Positions 9,281-17,922 of a DNA stretch of 64,000 nt are shown here, one piece after another (the stretch's first letter is position 1; each line of letters begins with the position of its first letter). The position numbers and the translations under genes were made by a program. The stretch comes from JADHLJ01 sp038146985. GTDB taxonomy: Bacteria; Pseudomonadota; Alphaproteobacteria; Thalassobaculales; Thalassobaculaceae. The stretch lies in the NCBI GenBank assembly GCA_038146985.1, contig JAYQSQ010000012.1, positions 248,001-312,000 on the forward strand, given 5' to 3'. Under the pieces are notes generated by a model. The model was given only the letters and a program-made list of their open reading frames with translations. It searched no databases and was not told the DNA's origin.

Positions 9281-10363
9281 ATGAAATTTTCAACGCTGAG
9301 AAAAGCGGTCGTCGCAAGCGCCGCGGTCGGCGCCTTGGCCTTGACCGTCGCGGCCGGGCCGGCGGCGGCGGAGATGAAAAAGCAGGAATTCCGGGTCGTC
9401 GGCACCTGGGGCTTCCTGGATCACTGGAAAGAGCGCGAAGGGCCGTTCTGGAACGAACGTCTTCCGAAACTTTCCGGCGGCAAGTTGACCGCCAACGCAA
9501 AATCGCAGACCGAGCTTGGTCTCTCCGGTTTTGAAATCATGCGCCTGCTCAAGCTCGGCGTGTTCGACGCGGTGCACGGCGTGACAACCTATGTGGCGCA
9601 GGACAGTCCGGCGATCGAGGGCGCGGATCTGGCCGGCGCCATTCAGGATCTTGGACTGTACCGCAAGGCCAACGAAGCCTACCGCTCCATTCTGGCGCGC
9701 GAATTCGAACAGAAATACGGCGCCAAGTTGCTGATGATCTACGCTTGGCCGAGCCAGCAGCTCTTTTGCAACTTGGGTGACAGGAACATCAAGGAGTACG
9801 GCCTGGATAAGCTCGCGGGCAAGAAGATCCGCACCTATTCGACCACACTCGGTGACTTCATCGAGGGCGTCGGCGGCAGCGCGGTCACCATCGCCTTCGC
9901 CGAAGTCGTGCCGGCCCTGCAAAAGGGCGTCGCGGATTGCGGCCTGACCGGTACACTTCCGGCCTACAACGCCAAATGGTGGCAGGTTGTCACCCACAAT
10001 ATCCGCATCCGGCTTGGCTATGCCTCGTCCTTCCTGGCGATGAATCTGCGCAAGTGGAACAGCCTGGACAAGGAAACCCAGGACTTCTTCGTTAAGCACC
10101 TGAAGCCGCTCGAAGAGGAAATGTGGGTTGCCACCGCCAAGAACGACCAGAGGGGCATGGATTGCAATGCCCAAGGTCCGTGCGACGGTCCCGTCGGCAA
10201 CATGACGGCCATCGAGCCGACCGACGCCGACAAGGCGAAGCTGAAAGACATCGTCGAGAATTTCGTCGTCAAGCGCTGGGCCAAGCGGTGCGGCACCCAG
10301 AAGTGCGTCGACGAATGGAACGCGACGATCGGCAAGATCGCGGGCATGAAGGCGTCGCTCTAG
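9281..10363 (+). CDS. TRAP transporter substrate-binding protein (DctP type)
   Basis: 360-residue periplasmic binding protein of a tripartite ATP-independent transporter. The ATG at 9281 follows GGGAGG at 9270-9275 and begins a clear signal peptide (KAVVASAAVGALALTVAAG, then PAAA). The mature part shows the DctP-type core: LSGGKLTANAKSQTELG, LAGKKIRTY and ALQKGVADCGLTG. Several cysteines (around CNAQGPC and RCGTQKC) are unusual for this family and could form disulfides. The substrate, typically a carboxylate, is not deducible. The permease genes follow after a hairpin at 10388-10423 that should lower their expression relative to this binding protein. Confidence 0.9.
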   Translation: MKFSTLRKAVVASAAVGALALTVAAGPAAAEMKKQEFRVVGTWGFLDHWKEREGPFWNERLPKLSGGKLTANAKSQTELGLSGFEIMRLLKLGVFDAVHGVTTYVAQDSPAIEGADLAGAIQDLGLYRKANEAYRSILAREFEQKYGAKLLMIYAWPSQQLFCNLGDRNIKEYGLDKLAGKKIRTYSTTLGDFIEGVGGSAVTIAFAEVVPALQKGVADCGLTGTLPAYNAKWWQVVTHNIRIRLGYASSFLAMNLRKWNSLDKETQDFFVKHLKPLEEEMWVATAKNDQRGMDCNAQGPCDGPVGNMTAIEPTDADKAKLKDIVENFVVKRWAKRCGTQKCVDEWNATIGKIAGMKASL

Positions 10364-10387
10364 ATCTTCATCGCTACGGGTAGATAT

Positions 10388-10423
10388 TGGCGTCGCGGTT
10401 TTACGGCCGCGACGCCATTTTTT
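10388..10423 (+). terminator. intra-operon terminator/attenuator between binding protein and permease
   Basis: An 11-base stem (TGGCGTCGCGG at 10388-10398 paired with CCGCGACGCCA at 10407-10417) is followed directly by six T. It sits 24 bases after the stop of the TRAP binding protein and 24 bases before the small permease gene. This is the usual place for a partial terminator that sets the ratio of binding protein to permease. Confidence 0.8.
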
Positions 10424-10446
10424 AAAATTCACGGGGGAAAACAGGC

Positions 10447-11058
10447 ATGTTCGCGGCTGTACACGCGCGCCTAGAGAGGATCTCTCAATACGCCGTATGG
10501 GCCGGAGGCGCGGCGCTATTGGCTTCCGCGCTAATGGTGACCGTCGATGTCCTCTCAAGAAAGATTTTCAGCGTCACCATGAGCGGTTCCGACGAGTATT
10601 CGGGATACGTTTTCTCGGCCACCACGACCTGGGCTTATTCGTATTGCCTTCTGCACCGCTCCAACGTCCGGATCGACGCGCTCTACAATCTGCTGCCGCG
10701 TCCGGTGACCGCCGTGCTCGACGTGATCGGCCTAGGTCTGCTGATGTATTTCATGTCGATCATGACCTACTACGCCTTCGTTTCGTTCCACGGTTCGTGG
10801 GTCAACAACTCAGTCTCGATCACCACCCTTGGGACACCGCAATGGATTCCCCAGCTATTCTGGGTCGCGGGCCTGACGCTGTTCTTCGTCACGCTGACCT
10901 TCGTCGTCATCTATGCCTTGGTCGCGCTACTACAGCGAAACTGGGACCTGGTGGCCAAGATCGCGGGCGTTCCCTCCATCGAGGAAGTCATGGACGAGGA
11001 AACCCACGGCATAGACGTGGCCCTGGCATCGGGCAGCCACCCGGCGTCGGAGAAGTAA
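10447..11058 (+). CDS. TRAP transporter small permease (DctQ type)
   Basis: 203 residues starting at the ATG at 10447, with a GGGGGAA-rich site upstream. Four hydrophobic segments are visible (near residues 18-38, 55-70, 88-110 and 137-162), matching the four-helix DctQ subunit. It partners the large subunit encoded 4 bases downstream and forms the inner-membrane complex fed by the binding protein. The C-terminal tail after about residue 170 is hydrophilic. Confidence 0.88.
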   Translation: MFAAVHARLERISQYAVWAGGAALLASALMVTVDVLSRKIFSVTMSGSDEYSGYVFSATTTWAYSYCLLHRSNVRIDALYNLLPRPVTAVLDVIGLGLLMYFMSIMTYYAFVSFHGSWVNNSVSITTLGTPQWIPQLFWVAGLTLFFVTLTFVVIYALVALLQRNWDLVAKIAGVPSIEEVMDEETHGIDVALASGSHPASEK

Positions 11059-11062
11059 AGCC

Positions 11063-12361
11063 ATGGCACTCGGAATTCTCGTTGGTTTGCTGATCCTCGT
11101 CGTTGCGGCCGTTCCGGTTGCGGCGGTGCTGGGCATTCTCAGCTTCGTTCTCGACAATATCTCCATGGGCGGCTCGCTGACGCCAGCGCTCGCGGAAATC
11201 TATTGGGACAAGAGCAAGGAGTTCATCCTCGTCGCCGTCCCGATGTTCATCCTGCTCGGCGAGATCATGCTGCGCGCCGGCATTGCCCGGCGCATGTACG
11301 CAGCGGTCATCCAATGGCTATCCTGGCTTCCCGGCGGTCTTATGCACGCGAATATCGGCTCCTGCACGATCTTCGCCGCCAGTTCGGGGTCCAGCGTCGC
11401 CACCGCGGCGACCGTCGGTACCGTCGCCTATCCGGAAATCGAGGCGCGGGGATACAACGAGAGGCTGTTTCTAGGATCGCTCGCCGCCGGCGGCACGCTG
11501 GGTATCCTGGTCCCGCCGTCGATCAATCTAATCATCTACGGGCTGCTGACCGACACCTCGGTGCCGGAACTGTATCTCGCCGGCATCATTCCCGGTGTGA
11601 TCCTGTCCAGCCTGTTCATGCTGACGATCGTCATCGCCTGCATCTACCGCCCGTCCTGGGGCGGTCAGACGGTCGGCACGAGCTGGAGCGAGCGAATCCG
11701 GTGCCTGCCCGACCTGCTGCCGCCGATCGTGCTGTTCATGGCGGTGGTCGGGTCGATCTACGCCGGCATCGCCACACCGACCGAGGCGGCGTCCATCGGC
11801 GTCTGCATGGCGGTGCTGATCGCGGCCTTCTTCAAGACCCTAAACCTGAAGATGCTGAAGGAAGCCTTCGAAGGCACCATGCGCACCACGGCGATGATCA
11901 TGCTGATCGTCTTCGCGGCGATCTTCCTGAACTTCGTGCTCGGCTTCATGGGCATCACCCAGGCGATGCTCGAGTTTATCGCGGATATGGGACTCTCTCC
12001 GGTTCAGACGGTGCTGCTGATCATCGTCTTCTACCTGTTCCTGGGCATGTTCATGGAGACGCTTTCCATGATGCTCACCACCGTACCAATCGTCTTTCCG
12101 ATCGTCATGGCCTTGGGCGTGCCGGAATTCTCGGATGTATGGTTCGGGATTTTGATCACCATCCTCATGGAAGCCGCCCTGATCACGCCGCCGATCGGCG
12201 TCAATCTCTACGTCGTTCACGGCATCCGGATTCGCGGTGGCCACTTCAACGACGTAGCGATCGGCGCGATCCCGTTCCTGATCGCGATGATCGCGATGAT
12301 CCTGCTGCTGGTCGCCTATCCGACACTGGCGACCTGGCTGCCCAATCTCGTCTATCACTGA
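11063..12361 (+). CDS. TRAP transporter large permease (DctM type)
   Basis: 432-residue polytopic membrane protein of the DctM/ion-transporter superfamily with 11-12 predicted membrane segments. Typical motifs are PMFILLGEIMLRAGIARRMY, the glycine-rich SSGSSVATAATVGTVAYPE and GTLGILVPPSINLIIYG. It catalyses Na+- or proton-coupled uptake of the ligand delivered by the binding protein. It starts 4 bases after the small permease and ends the operon at the terminator at 12387-12417. Confidence 0.92.
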   Translation: MALGILVGLLILVVAAVPVAAVLGILSFVLDNISMGGSLTPALAEIYWDKSKEFILVAVPMFILLGEIMLRAGIARRMYAAVIQWLSWLPGGLMHANIGSCTIFAASSGSSVATAATVGTVAYPEIEARGYNERLFLGSLAAGGTLGILVPPSINLIIYGLLTDTSVPELYLAGIIPGVILSSLFMLTIVIACIYRPSWGGQTVGTSWSERIRCLPDLLPPIVLFMAVVGSIYAGIATPTEAASIGVCMAVLIAAFFKTLNLKMLKEAFEGTMRTTAMIMLIVFAAIFLNFVLGFMGITQAMLEFIADMGLSPVQTVLLIIVFYLFLGMFMETLSMMLTTVPIVFPIVMALGVPEFSDVWFGILITILMEAALITPPIGVNLYVVHGIRIRGGHFNDVAIGAIPFLIAMIAMILLLVAYPTLATWLPNLVYH

Positions 12362-12386
12362 TCCGGACGATCAATCGTCCAGCAAG

Positions 12387-12417
12387 AAGGCCGGAGCATC
12401 AGCTCCGGCCTTTTTTC
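12387..12417 (+). terminator. rho-independent terminator of the TRAP operon
   Basis: The stem AAGGCCGGAG / CTCCGGCCTT with a short loop is followed by TTTTTT-CTTT. It starts about 25 bases after the stop codon of the large permease. The next gene is convergent (minus strand), so the hairpin mainly ends the TRAP transcript. Confidence 0.88.
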
Positions 12418-12442
12418 TTTCTTTCGGACAGCGGTTCCGCCT

Positions 12443-13267
12443 TTAGCTGACCGCGCTCGGAACATCCGTGATCAGCATCGAGCCCGGCGTGTGGGTGAGA
12501 ACAAGCGGGATGCCGGCCTCCCGGATCGCGTTCTGGGGCGTCACCCCGCAGGCCCAGAAGACCGGGACCTCGCCGGCGCGAAACTCCGTCGGATCACCCC
12601 AGTCCGGCGCATCCAGATCCTTGATCCCGATCGCCTTCGGGTCACCGATATGGACCGGCATGCCGTGGGTATGTGGAAAGCGCGCGGTGATCGCCGAGGC
12701 CTTGATGGCCTCTTCCACGGACATCGGGCGCATGGAGACGACCATACCGCCGCCGAAGGGACCCGCCGGCACCAGATCGATGCTCGTCTTGTACATCGGG
12801 ACCGTCCGGTTGATCTCCATGTGACGCATCGGAATCCGTGCCTGCATCAGCGCCTCCTCGAAGGAGAAGGAGCAGCCGAGAACGAAGGCCACCGAATCCT
12901 CGCGCCAGTGAGCCTTCACATCGGCCACCGATGAGTCGAACACCCCGTCGCGGTAGATGTTGTAGCTCGGAATATCGGTGCGGATATCGATATCCTCGCC
13001 CAAGGTCCGCATCATCGGGTCACCGGTATCCGAGACGCCGACCAGGGGACAGGGTTTCGGATTGCGCTGGCAGAACCGCGCGAAATCCAGAGCGTGGCTC
13101 GCCGGCAGGATCGCCAGATTGCCCTGCGTATGACCGTTCGCCATGTTGGCGGTGGTGCCCCGGTAACCGCCGGAGCGGAAAATCGCCCGCAGGCGCGCGG
13201 GCGCGGCGGTCGCGATGTCGAATGGAAACGGATTGCCGTCGGCGCCGTCGATCTGTTCCAGGGCCAT
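12443..13267 (-). CDS. DUF1445 / D-glutamate cyclase-like putative hydro-lyase
   Basis: 274 residues; ATG at 13267 with AAGGAGACC upstream. It is the compact bacterial form of the DUF1445/YcsI family. Visible signatures are IFRSGGYRGTTANMANGHTQ near the N-terminus, FVLGCSFSFEEALMQA in the middle, and FPHTHGMPVHIGDP with VFWACGVTPQNAI towards the end. The mammalian relative hydrolyses cyclic D-glutamate (5-oxo-D-proline). The bacterial proteins are annotated as hydro-lyases and often sit near lactam or amide catabolism genes. Here it lies between the TRAP terminator and an amidase, which fits cyclic-amide use, but the substrate is not proven. Confidence 0.85.
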   Translation of the reverse strand: MALEQIDGADGNPFPFDIATAAPARLRAIFRSGGYRGTTANMANGHTQGNLAILPASHALDFARFCQRNPKPCPLVGVSDTGDPMMRTLGEDIDIRTDIPSYNIYRDGVFDSSVADVKAHWREDSVAFVLGCSFSFEEALMQARIPMRHMEINRTVPMYKTSIDLVPAGPFGGGMVVSMRPMSVEEAIKASAITARFPHTHGMPVHIGDPKAIGIKDLDAPDWGDPTEFRAGEVPVFWACGVTPQNAIREAGIPLVLTHTPGSMLITDVPSAVS

Positions 13268-13354
13268 CGTCGGTCTCCTTGAGATGTGTCACCCATCACA
13301 CCACGGACCGCCGCCGCCCGTCAAAGCATCACGGAACCGCGACCGCCCCGTCGG

Positions 13355-14662
13355 TCAGCTTTTCAGCGCGGTTTCGATCGCCGACGCGATGCCCAGAAGG
13401 TGAACGTCCCGGCCCAATCCGGCCATCAGATGCAGCCCGACGGGCCGTTCCGACTCCGATCTCGGCAACGGCAGTGAAATCGCGGGGCAGCCCGAAAAGT
13501 TCGCGGGCGCCGTGAAATCCGCCTGGCTGACCGGAGCCGGCGCCTCATGCGAAAAGGCGCCCTGGGGCGCCGTCGGCCCGATGATGGCGTCGACCTGATC
13601 GAGAACGCCCGCGAATGCCGCGCCTATTCGTTGGACTTCACGGAGCGCTTTCACATATTTCGCGGCTGGAACCGTGGCACCGAAATCCAGCATGGACCTG
13701 AACGCGTCCGAGAACGCCTCGGGCCGTTCCGCCAAAAGCCGTTCGTGCGCCACCGAGCCCTCGACTTCCGAGATGAGCAGGCCGGCTCGCCGGGCGCTTG
13801 TCGGATCATAGTCCGCCAGCCGGACACGCCGGACGGCGACACCCGCCGATCGCAGGCAGTCCAAAGCGTCGGCATAGGCCGCCCGCACATCGTCCTCGAT
13901 GTCGGCGCCGTCGATATTGTCGATGCTGGCAAGCCTGAGGCGCGCGAGGGGAACCGGCGCGAAGGGAAGATCGATCAGCATCGCGGTGTCGGCCACGGTC
14001 CGAGCCATGGGCCCGACCGTATCCAACGCCGAGGCGAGCGGCGCAACGCCGGTATTCGGCCAATGGCCATGCGAGGGCTTGAAACCGACGATCCCGCAAT
14101 AGGCGGCGGGCAGACGGACCGAGCCCATCGTGTCGGTGCCGAGCGCGCCGGGACAGAGCCGCGCGGCGACGGCGGCACCGGAGCCGCCGCTGCTGCCGCC
14201 CGGCGTATGGCCGGGGACGACCGGGTTGTCGGCGCGGCCGTGATGCGGGTTGTCGGTCGTCGCGCCAAGCGCGCCCTCGTGCATATTGGCCTTACCGATC
14301 AGAACCAGCCCCCGTTCCTTGAGCAAGGTCACGACCCCGGCATCCCGGTTCGGCATCCAGGAGATCCCGAGGCCGTTGGTCGTGGGCTGGCCGACGGTAT
14401 CGATATTGTCCTTGAGCGCGATCGGCACCCCGTCGAGCGGCGACATCGGCCCACCCTCGCGCCGGCGCGCATCGCTGCGGCTCGCCTCGGCAAGCGCGCT
14501 GTCGCCGGCAACATGGATGAAGGCGTTCAGCGCCGGGTTGTGCCGCTCAATGCGCGCAAGGCACGCCTCGACCAAGGCTCGCGAGGTCAGAGAACCCGCC
14601 GCCAGTGCGCGGGCGGCGGCGGTCAAACTCATGTCGGCGGGGCTGTTGTCTGCCTGATTCAA
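13355..14662 (-). CDS. amidase (amidase-signature family)
   Basis: About 435 residues with the Ser-cisSer-Lys machinery: Lys in VPIALKDNID, the glycine/serine stretch GHTPGGSSGGSGAAVAA, and the nucleophilic Ser in GTDTMGSVRLPAAYCG. The frame begins with a TTG at 14662; the first ATG is at 14632 (MSLTAAARALAAGSLTS). Neither has a convincing ribosome-binding site. The enzyme hydrolyses a carboxamide to acid and ammonia. It shares the block with DUF1445, an enolase-superfamily enzyme and a second, more distant amidase at 16203, which together suggest catabolism of an amide or lactam compound. Confidence 0.88.
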   Translation of the reverse strand: MNQADNSPADMSLTAAARALAAGSLTSRALVEACLARIERHNPALNAFIHVAGDSALAEASRSDARRREGGPMSPLDGVPIALKDNIDTVGQPTTNGLGISWMPNRDAGVVTLLKERGLVLIGKANMHEGALGATTDNPHHGRADNPVVPGHTPGGSSGGSGAAVAARLCPGALGTDTMGSVRLPAAYCGIVGFKPSHGHWPNTGVAPLASALDTVGPMARTVADTAMLIDLPFAPVPLARLRLASIDNIDGADIEDDVRAAYADALDCLRSAGVAVRRVRLADYDPTSARRAGLLISEVEGSVAHERLLAERPEAFSDAFRSMLDFGATVPAAKYVKALREVQRIGAAFAGVLDQVDAIIGPTAPQGAFSHEAPAPVSQADFTAPANFSGCPAISLPLPRSESERPVGLHLMAGLGRDVHLLGIASAIETALKS

Positions 14663-15008
14663 GATTACCGTCCGGGAAAGGCACGCGGAAAAGATCGCCT
14701 CCGTTGTATCGCGCCGGTACGCCTTCTGTCGAATTCCTCGGGGCCGGATCGGTGCCAGGATAGCCGGACCAGACCACGCGCCGGAGATCGTGCGGTTCTA
14801 TTCAGGACCAACCCCAGCATGTCGGCGCGGACCGCACGGTTCAGAGGCCCGCCGTCAATGAAGACGGTAATGATCGTGCGGGTATCTGCGCGCCGATGGT
14901 CCAGGCAGCGCTGGCCACCGATACCGGCTGTAACCTGCGCACCCGCGTCCGTAAGGGCGACGGAGGATAGATGGCCAGAAGCGGCGCCGGGAATCCGGTT
15001 CCTGCGCA
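14663..15008. other. 346-base stretch without a recognised gene
   Basis: Between the amidase and the enolase-superfamily gene. A minus-strand open frame covers it (114 codons, 14665-15009), but its product is arginine-rich, resembles no family I know and has no clear start site. I see no repeat or strong hairpin. It may hold the promoter of the amidase. Confidence 0.5.
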
Positions 15009-16190
15009 CTACTCCTTGCCGAACACCGTCAGCGCGGTGCGGTTACGCTCGATGAAGTCCCAATCGTAGACCACGCCCAGGCCCGGTCCATCGGGCACAC
15101 CGACGCAGCCGTCCGCGCCGACGCAATCCAGCATGTCGGAATAGCCGCAGGCATAGACCGGCGGTACCGCGTTCGGACAGTCCGGGCCGACCAGGGCGAC
15201 CTCGTAGAAGTTTGAGTTGCGCATCGCCGCCATGCAGTGCCGGTGCGCCGGCCCGCAGGCATGCACCTCGACATCGATGCCGAACGCCTCGCCGAGATGC
15301 GCGATCTTCATGCCGCCGGTGATGCCCATGTCGTATTCCGGGTCCATGCGCAGGAAGTCGGTGCCGCCGGCGATCAGGAAGTCGGCCTTGGGCTCGACGC
15401 CCCGGATGTGCTCGGTCTGCAGTATCGGGGTCTTGATCATTTCGCGCAGCCGCTTGTGCGCGAAGGCGGAGACGCCGGAATCGCGGTACGGGTCCTCGTA
15501 CCAGAAATACCCGCCTTCATCGCAGGCCCGCCCGACATAGAGCGTGTCGGCGAAGGTCCGAAGCTCGCAGGCCGGGTCCAGCATCAAGGTCATCCTGTCG
15601 CCTACCGCCCTGGCGACATGCAGGACATTCGCCGCCTCCTCGCGCGCGTCGCCGTCGTTCCAGCCGTGGATCTTGAAGGCCCGGTAGCCGAGGTCGTAGC
15701 ACTGCTCGGCGAAAGCGGCGAAAGCCTCCTTGGAATCGAGGCCTCCGTTGCGGTCGCCGTGATAGGTGCTGGCATAGGCAGGCAGCCGCTTGCGGTAGCC
15801 GCCGAGCAATACGCCGATGGAACAGCCGAGCTGCTTGCCGGCCCAGTCCCAAAGCGCGATATCCAGCGGGCCGTGGCCCATATGATCGAACTGGCGGATC
15901 TCGCGCTTCAGATCGTCATAGATCCCTTCCCGCTCCTCGGCATGCCGCCCGATCAGCTTGGGCGCCAGCATCTTCGTCTGTGCCAGGGCCGAGGGTGAGG
16001 CGACCCAGTGGGTGACGTACTCGCCGCGGCAGCCGTCCTCGGTCTCAATCAGGACCGCGTACTTGCTGAAACGGGAGACCGCCCCCTTGGCATAGCCCAT
16101 GGCGCCGACGGTATCAGCGCCGGTCAGATTGCCGAGGTTCTGGGCATCGAAGCCGAATTCGTGGATTTCAACCCGGGTGATCTTGGTCAT
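15009..16190 (-). CDS. mandelate racemase/muconate lactonizing enzyme family protein (enolase superfamily)
   Basis: 393 residues; ATG at 16190. An N-terminal capping domain precedes a TIM barrel. Metal-ligand and catalytic candidates are FKIHGW (KxH at the second barrel strand), LMLDPACE, WYEDPY and TEHIRGVE, with a histidine-rich EVHACGPAHRH late in the barrel. This arrangement marks an acid-sugar dehydratase or racemase-like member, not classical mandelate racemase, which has KxK. The reaction starts with proton abstraction next to a carboxylate. The substrate is unknown. The flanking amidases suggest that the acid comes from an amide. Confidence 0.85.
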   Translation of the reverse strand: MTKITRVEIHEFGFDAQNLGNLTGADTVGAMGYAKGAVSRFSKYAVLIETEDGCRGEYVTHWVASPSALAQTKMLAPKLIGRHAEEREGIYDDLKREIRQFDHMGHGPLDIALWDWAGKQLGCSIGVLLGGYRKRLPAYASTYHGDRNGGLDSKEAFAAFAEQCYDLGYRAFKIHGWNDGDAREEAANVLHVARAVGDRMTLMLDPACELRTFADTLYVGRACDEGGYFWYEDPYRDSGVSAFAHKRLREMIKTPILQTEHIRGVEPKADFLIAGGTDFLRMDPEYDMGITGGMKIAHLGEAFGIDVEVHACGPAHRHCMAAMRNSNFYEVALVGPDCPNAVPPVYACGYSDMLDCVGADGCVGVPDGPGLGVVYDWDFIERNRTALTVFGKE

Positions 16191-16202
16191 GGCGCGCGTT
16201 CC

Positions 16203-17660
16203 TCACTCATAGCCTGGCGGCGGGGTGAAACCGCCGATTTCCCGCTCCATCAGGCGGGCGAAATGGATGGTCGAGAGATCGCTCATATGCGGGCCGATGA
16301 TCTGCAGGCCGCAAGGCAAGCCCGAGCGCGTCAGCCCCGCCGGCGCGCAGGTGCCGGGCAGGAAGACCACGCCGGGATAGCCGGCCCAGAACATCTGATC
16401 CAAGGTAGACTGGCGCGTGTTGTTCACCGGGATGGTGCGGTCTGCTCGGTCTCCCACCTGATCATGCGGAAACGCCGCCGATGCCGCCATGGGGGTCAGC
16501 ACAAAGTCATAATCCTCGAAGAAAGCCGCCCATTCCCGGCACAAGAGCTCGCGCTCCTCGTCCCAAGCGAGCCACTCCTTGTGGCTCATGGTCACGGCCC
16601 GGTCGACGATGGTCTTGTAGGTGAAATCATCCGGCGCCGCCGCATCGGCGCGGGCACGATGCTGGGCGATCACCTCGTCCGGCAGGCGCGCGCCGGTGGC
16701 CGCTCTCAGCAGCATCAGATAGACCAGATGGGCGCGCTTGCTGTCCTTGATGGGCCGAGCCTTATCATCGATGGAAACGCCCAACGCCGCGAGCCTGTCC
16801 ACCGTCGCCTGCAATTGGTCGAGATATTCGCTGTCGACCACGCAATTGTCGTCCTGGAGCACCACGGCGGCTTTCATGCCCTTGAAACCAGTTTTCAAAG
16901 GTTTCGGCAGGTTCAACGTCCAGCCGGCGGCATCCCGCCCGCCGGCGCCGGCCATGGCGAGAGTCGCGGTCTCGAGATCGTCAGCCCCGCGCGCCAACGG
17001 GCCGATCACCGCGATATCCGGCGGCACGTTGTTGCCGGGCAACGCCTGACCCGTTGTCGGCAAGATGGCCATGGTCGGCTTGTGCCCGAACACACCGCAG
17101 TAATGCGCGGGATTGCGGATCGAGGCGCCGATATCGCTGCCCGTCTCGATCCCGGTCAAACCGGCCGCCAGCGCCGCCACCGAGCCGCCGGACGAGCCGC
17201 CCGGGCTGCGTCCGACATCCCAGGGGTTGTTGCAGGTACCGTAGATCGCGTTGAAGCTCTGCCAGTCCGCCAGCATGAAGGGCACATTGGTCTTGCCGAA
17301 CAAGGTGACGCCGGCGGCCTTCATGCGCTGGACCGCAAGCGCGTCGGAGGACGCGATGTTGTCCTTATGCTCCGGTACACCCCAGGTGGTCGGCGTCCCG
17401 GTGACATCGAAGCTTTCCTTGATGGTCATGGGCACGCCGTGCAGTGGCCCCCAAACCTCGCCCCGAGCCAGGGCCGCATCGGCCTCCCGGGCCCGCTGCC
17501 GTGCCTTGTCGGCTTCCAGGACCACGATCGCGTTCAGCGCCGGGTTGTGCTTTTCGACCCGATCGAGGAAATGATCGAGGAGTTCGAGGCACCCGATTTC
17601 CTTGCCGCGGATCCTTTTCGCGAGGTCCGTTGCGGTCTGGTAGTGAAGGGGTGTGGTCAT
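16203..17660 (-). CDS. amidase (amidase-signature family)
   Basis: 485 residues; ATG at 17660. The catalytic Lys lies in VPMTIKESFDV, the Ser-rich loop is GRSPGGSSGGSVAALAAG, and the nucleophile is in GSDIGASIRNPAHYCG. Length and motifs fit the amidase/hydrazidase branch, which differs from the shorter enzyme at 13355. It ends 12 bases before the start of the enolase-superfamily gene, so the two are very probably one transcript: the amide is hydrolysed first and the resulting acid is then dehydrated or isomerised. Confidence 0.9.
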   Translation of the reverse strand: MTTPLHYQTATDLAKRIRGKEIGCLELLDHFLDRVEKHNPALNAIVVLEADKARQRAREADAALARGEVWGPLHGVPMTIKESFDVTGTPTTWGVPEHKDNIASSDALAVQRMKAAGVTLFGKTNVPFMLADWQSFNAIYGTCNNPWDVGRSPGGSSGGSVAALAAGLTGIETGSDIGASIRNPAHYCGVFGHKPTMAILPTTGQALPGNNVPPDIAVIGPLARGADDLETATLAMAGAGGRDAAGWTLNLPKPLKTGFKGMKAAVVLQDDNCVVDSEYLDQLQATVDRLAALGVSIDDKARPIKDSKRAHLVYLMLLRAATGARLPDEVIAQHRARADAAAPDDFTYKTIVDRAVTMSHKEWLAWDEERELLCREWAAFFEDYDFVLTPMAASAAFPHDQVGDRADRTIPVNNTRQSTLDQMFWAGYPGVVFLPGTCAPAGLTRSGLPCGLQIIGPHMSDLSTIHFARLMEREIGGFTPPPGYE

Positions 17661-17751
17661 GGTCGTGCTTTCAAGGTGGAGGTAGTCGGAGCCTGAGGCA
17701 GGAACTCCAAGGGATCAAGGCTTCGAATGATTGGTTGCGCTCTCCTCCTGC

Positions 17752-17899
17752 GCGTATCCCCGGCGCAGGCCGGGGCCGACGCCTGAAGCGGCGGCGAATG
17801 ACGGATAGCGGAGCAATTCGACGGATCTCTGAAAATGATCCACTATCCGCCGCGTTGAACGGTCTCAGGCGTCGACCCCGACCTGCGTCGGGGATACGC
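17752..17899. repeat. inverted pair of palindromic repeats (REPIN-like)
   Basis: Copy one, at 17752-17814, begins GCGTATCCCCGGCGCAGGCC. Copy two, at 17836-17899, is its reverse complement, with 32 of the first 35 positions identical; similarity continues through a GGCGGATAG-like end. The two face each other over about 21 bases between the amidase and MFS genes. A single half-unit of the same subtype is at 40189-40216. Confidence 0.78.
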
Positions 17900-17922
17900 C
17901 CTTTTTAAGATTTCCTCCCTCC

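Noticed and set aside
14665..15009. Minus-strand open frame of 114 codons between amidase and enolase-type gene
   Set aside because: No start signal, no family resemblance, Arg-rich; kept only as an unassigned gap.
16008..17696. Plus-strand open frame of 562 codons
   Set aside because: Antisense shadow of the amidase at 16203, which has a full catalytic signature.
17752..17899. Facing palindromes as a bidirectional terminator
   Set aside because: No T-runs follow the stems on either strand except a short TTTTT after 17900, and the same elements occur between genes in other orientations.
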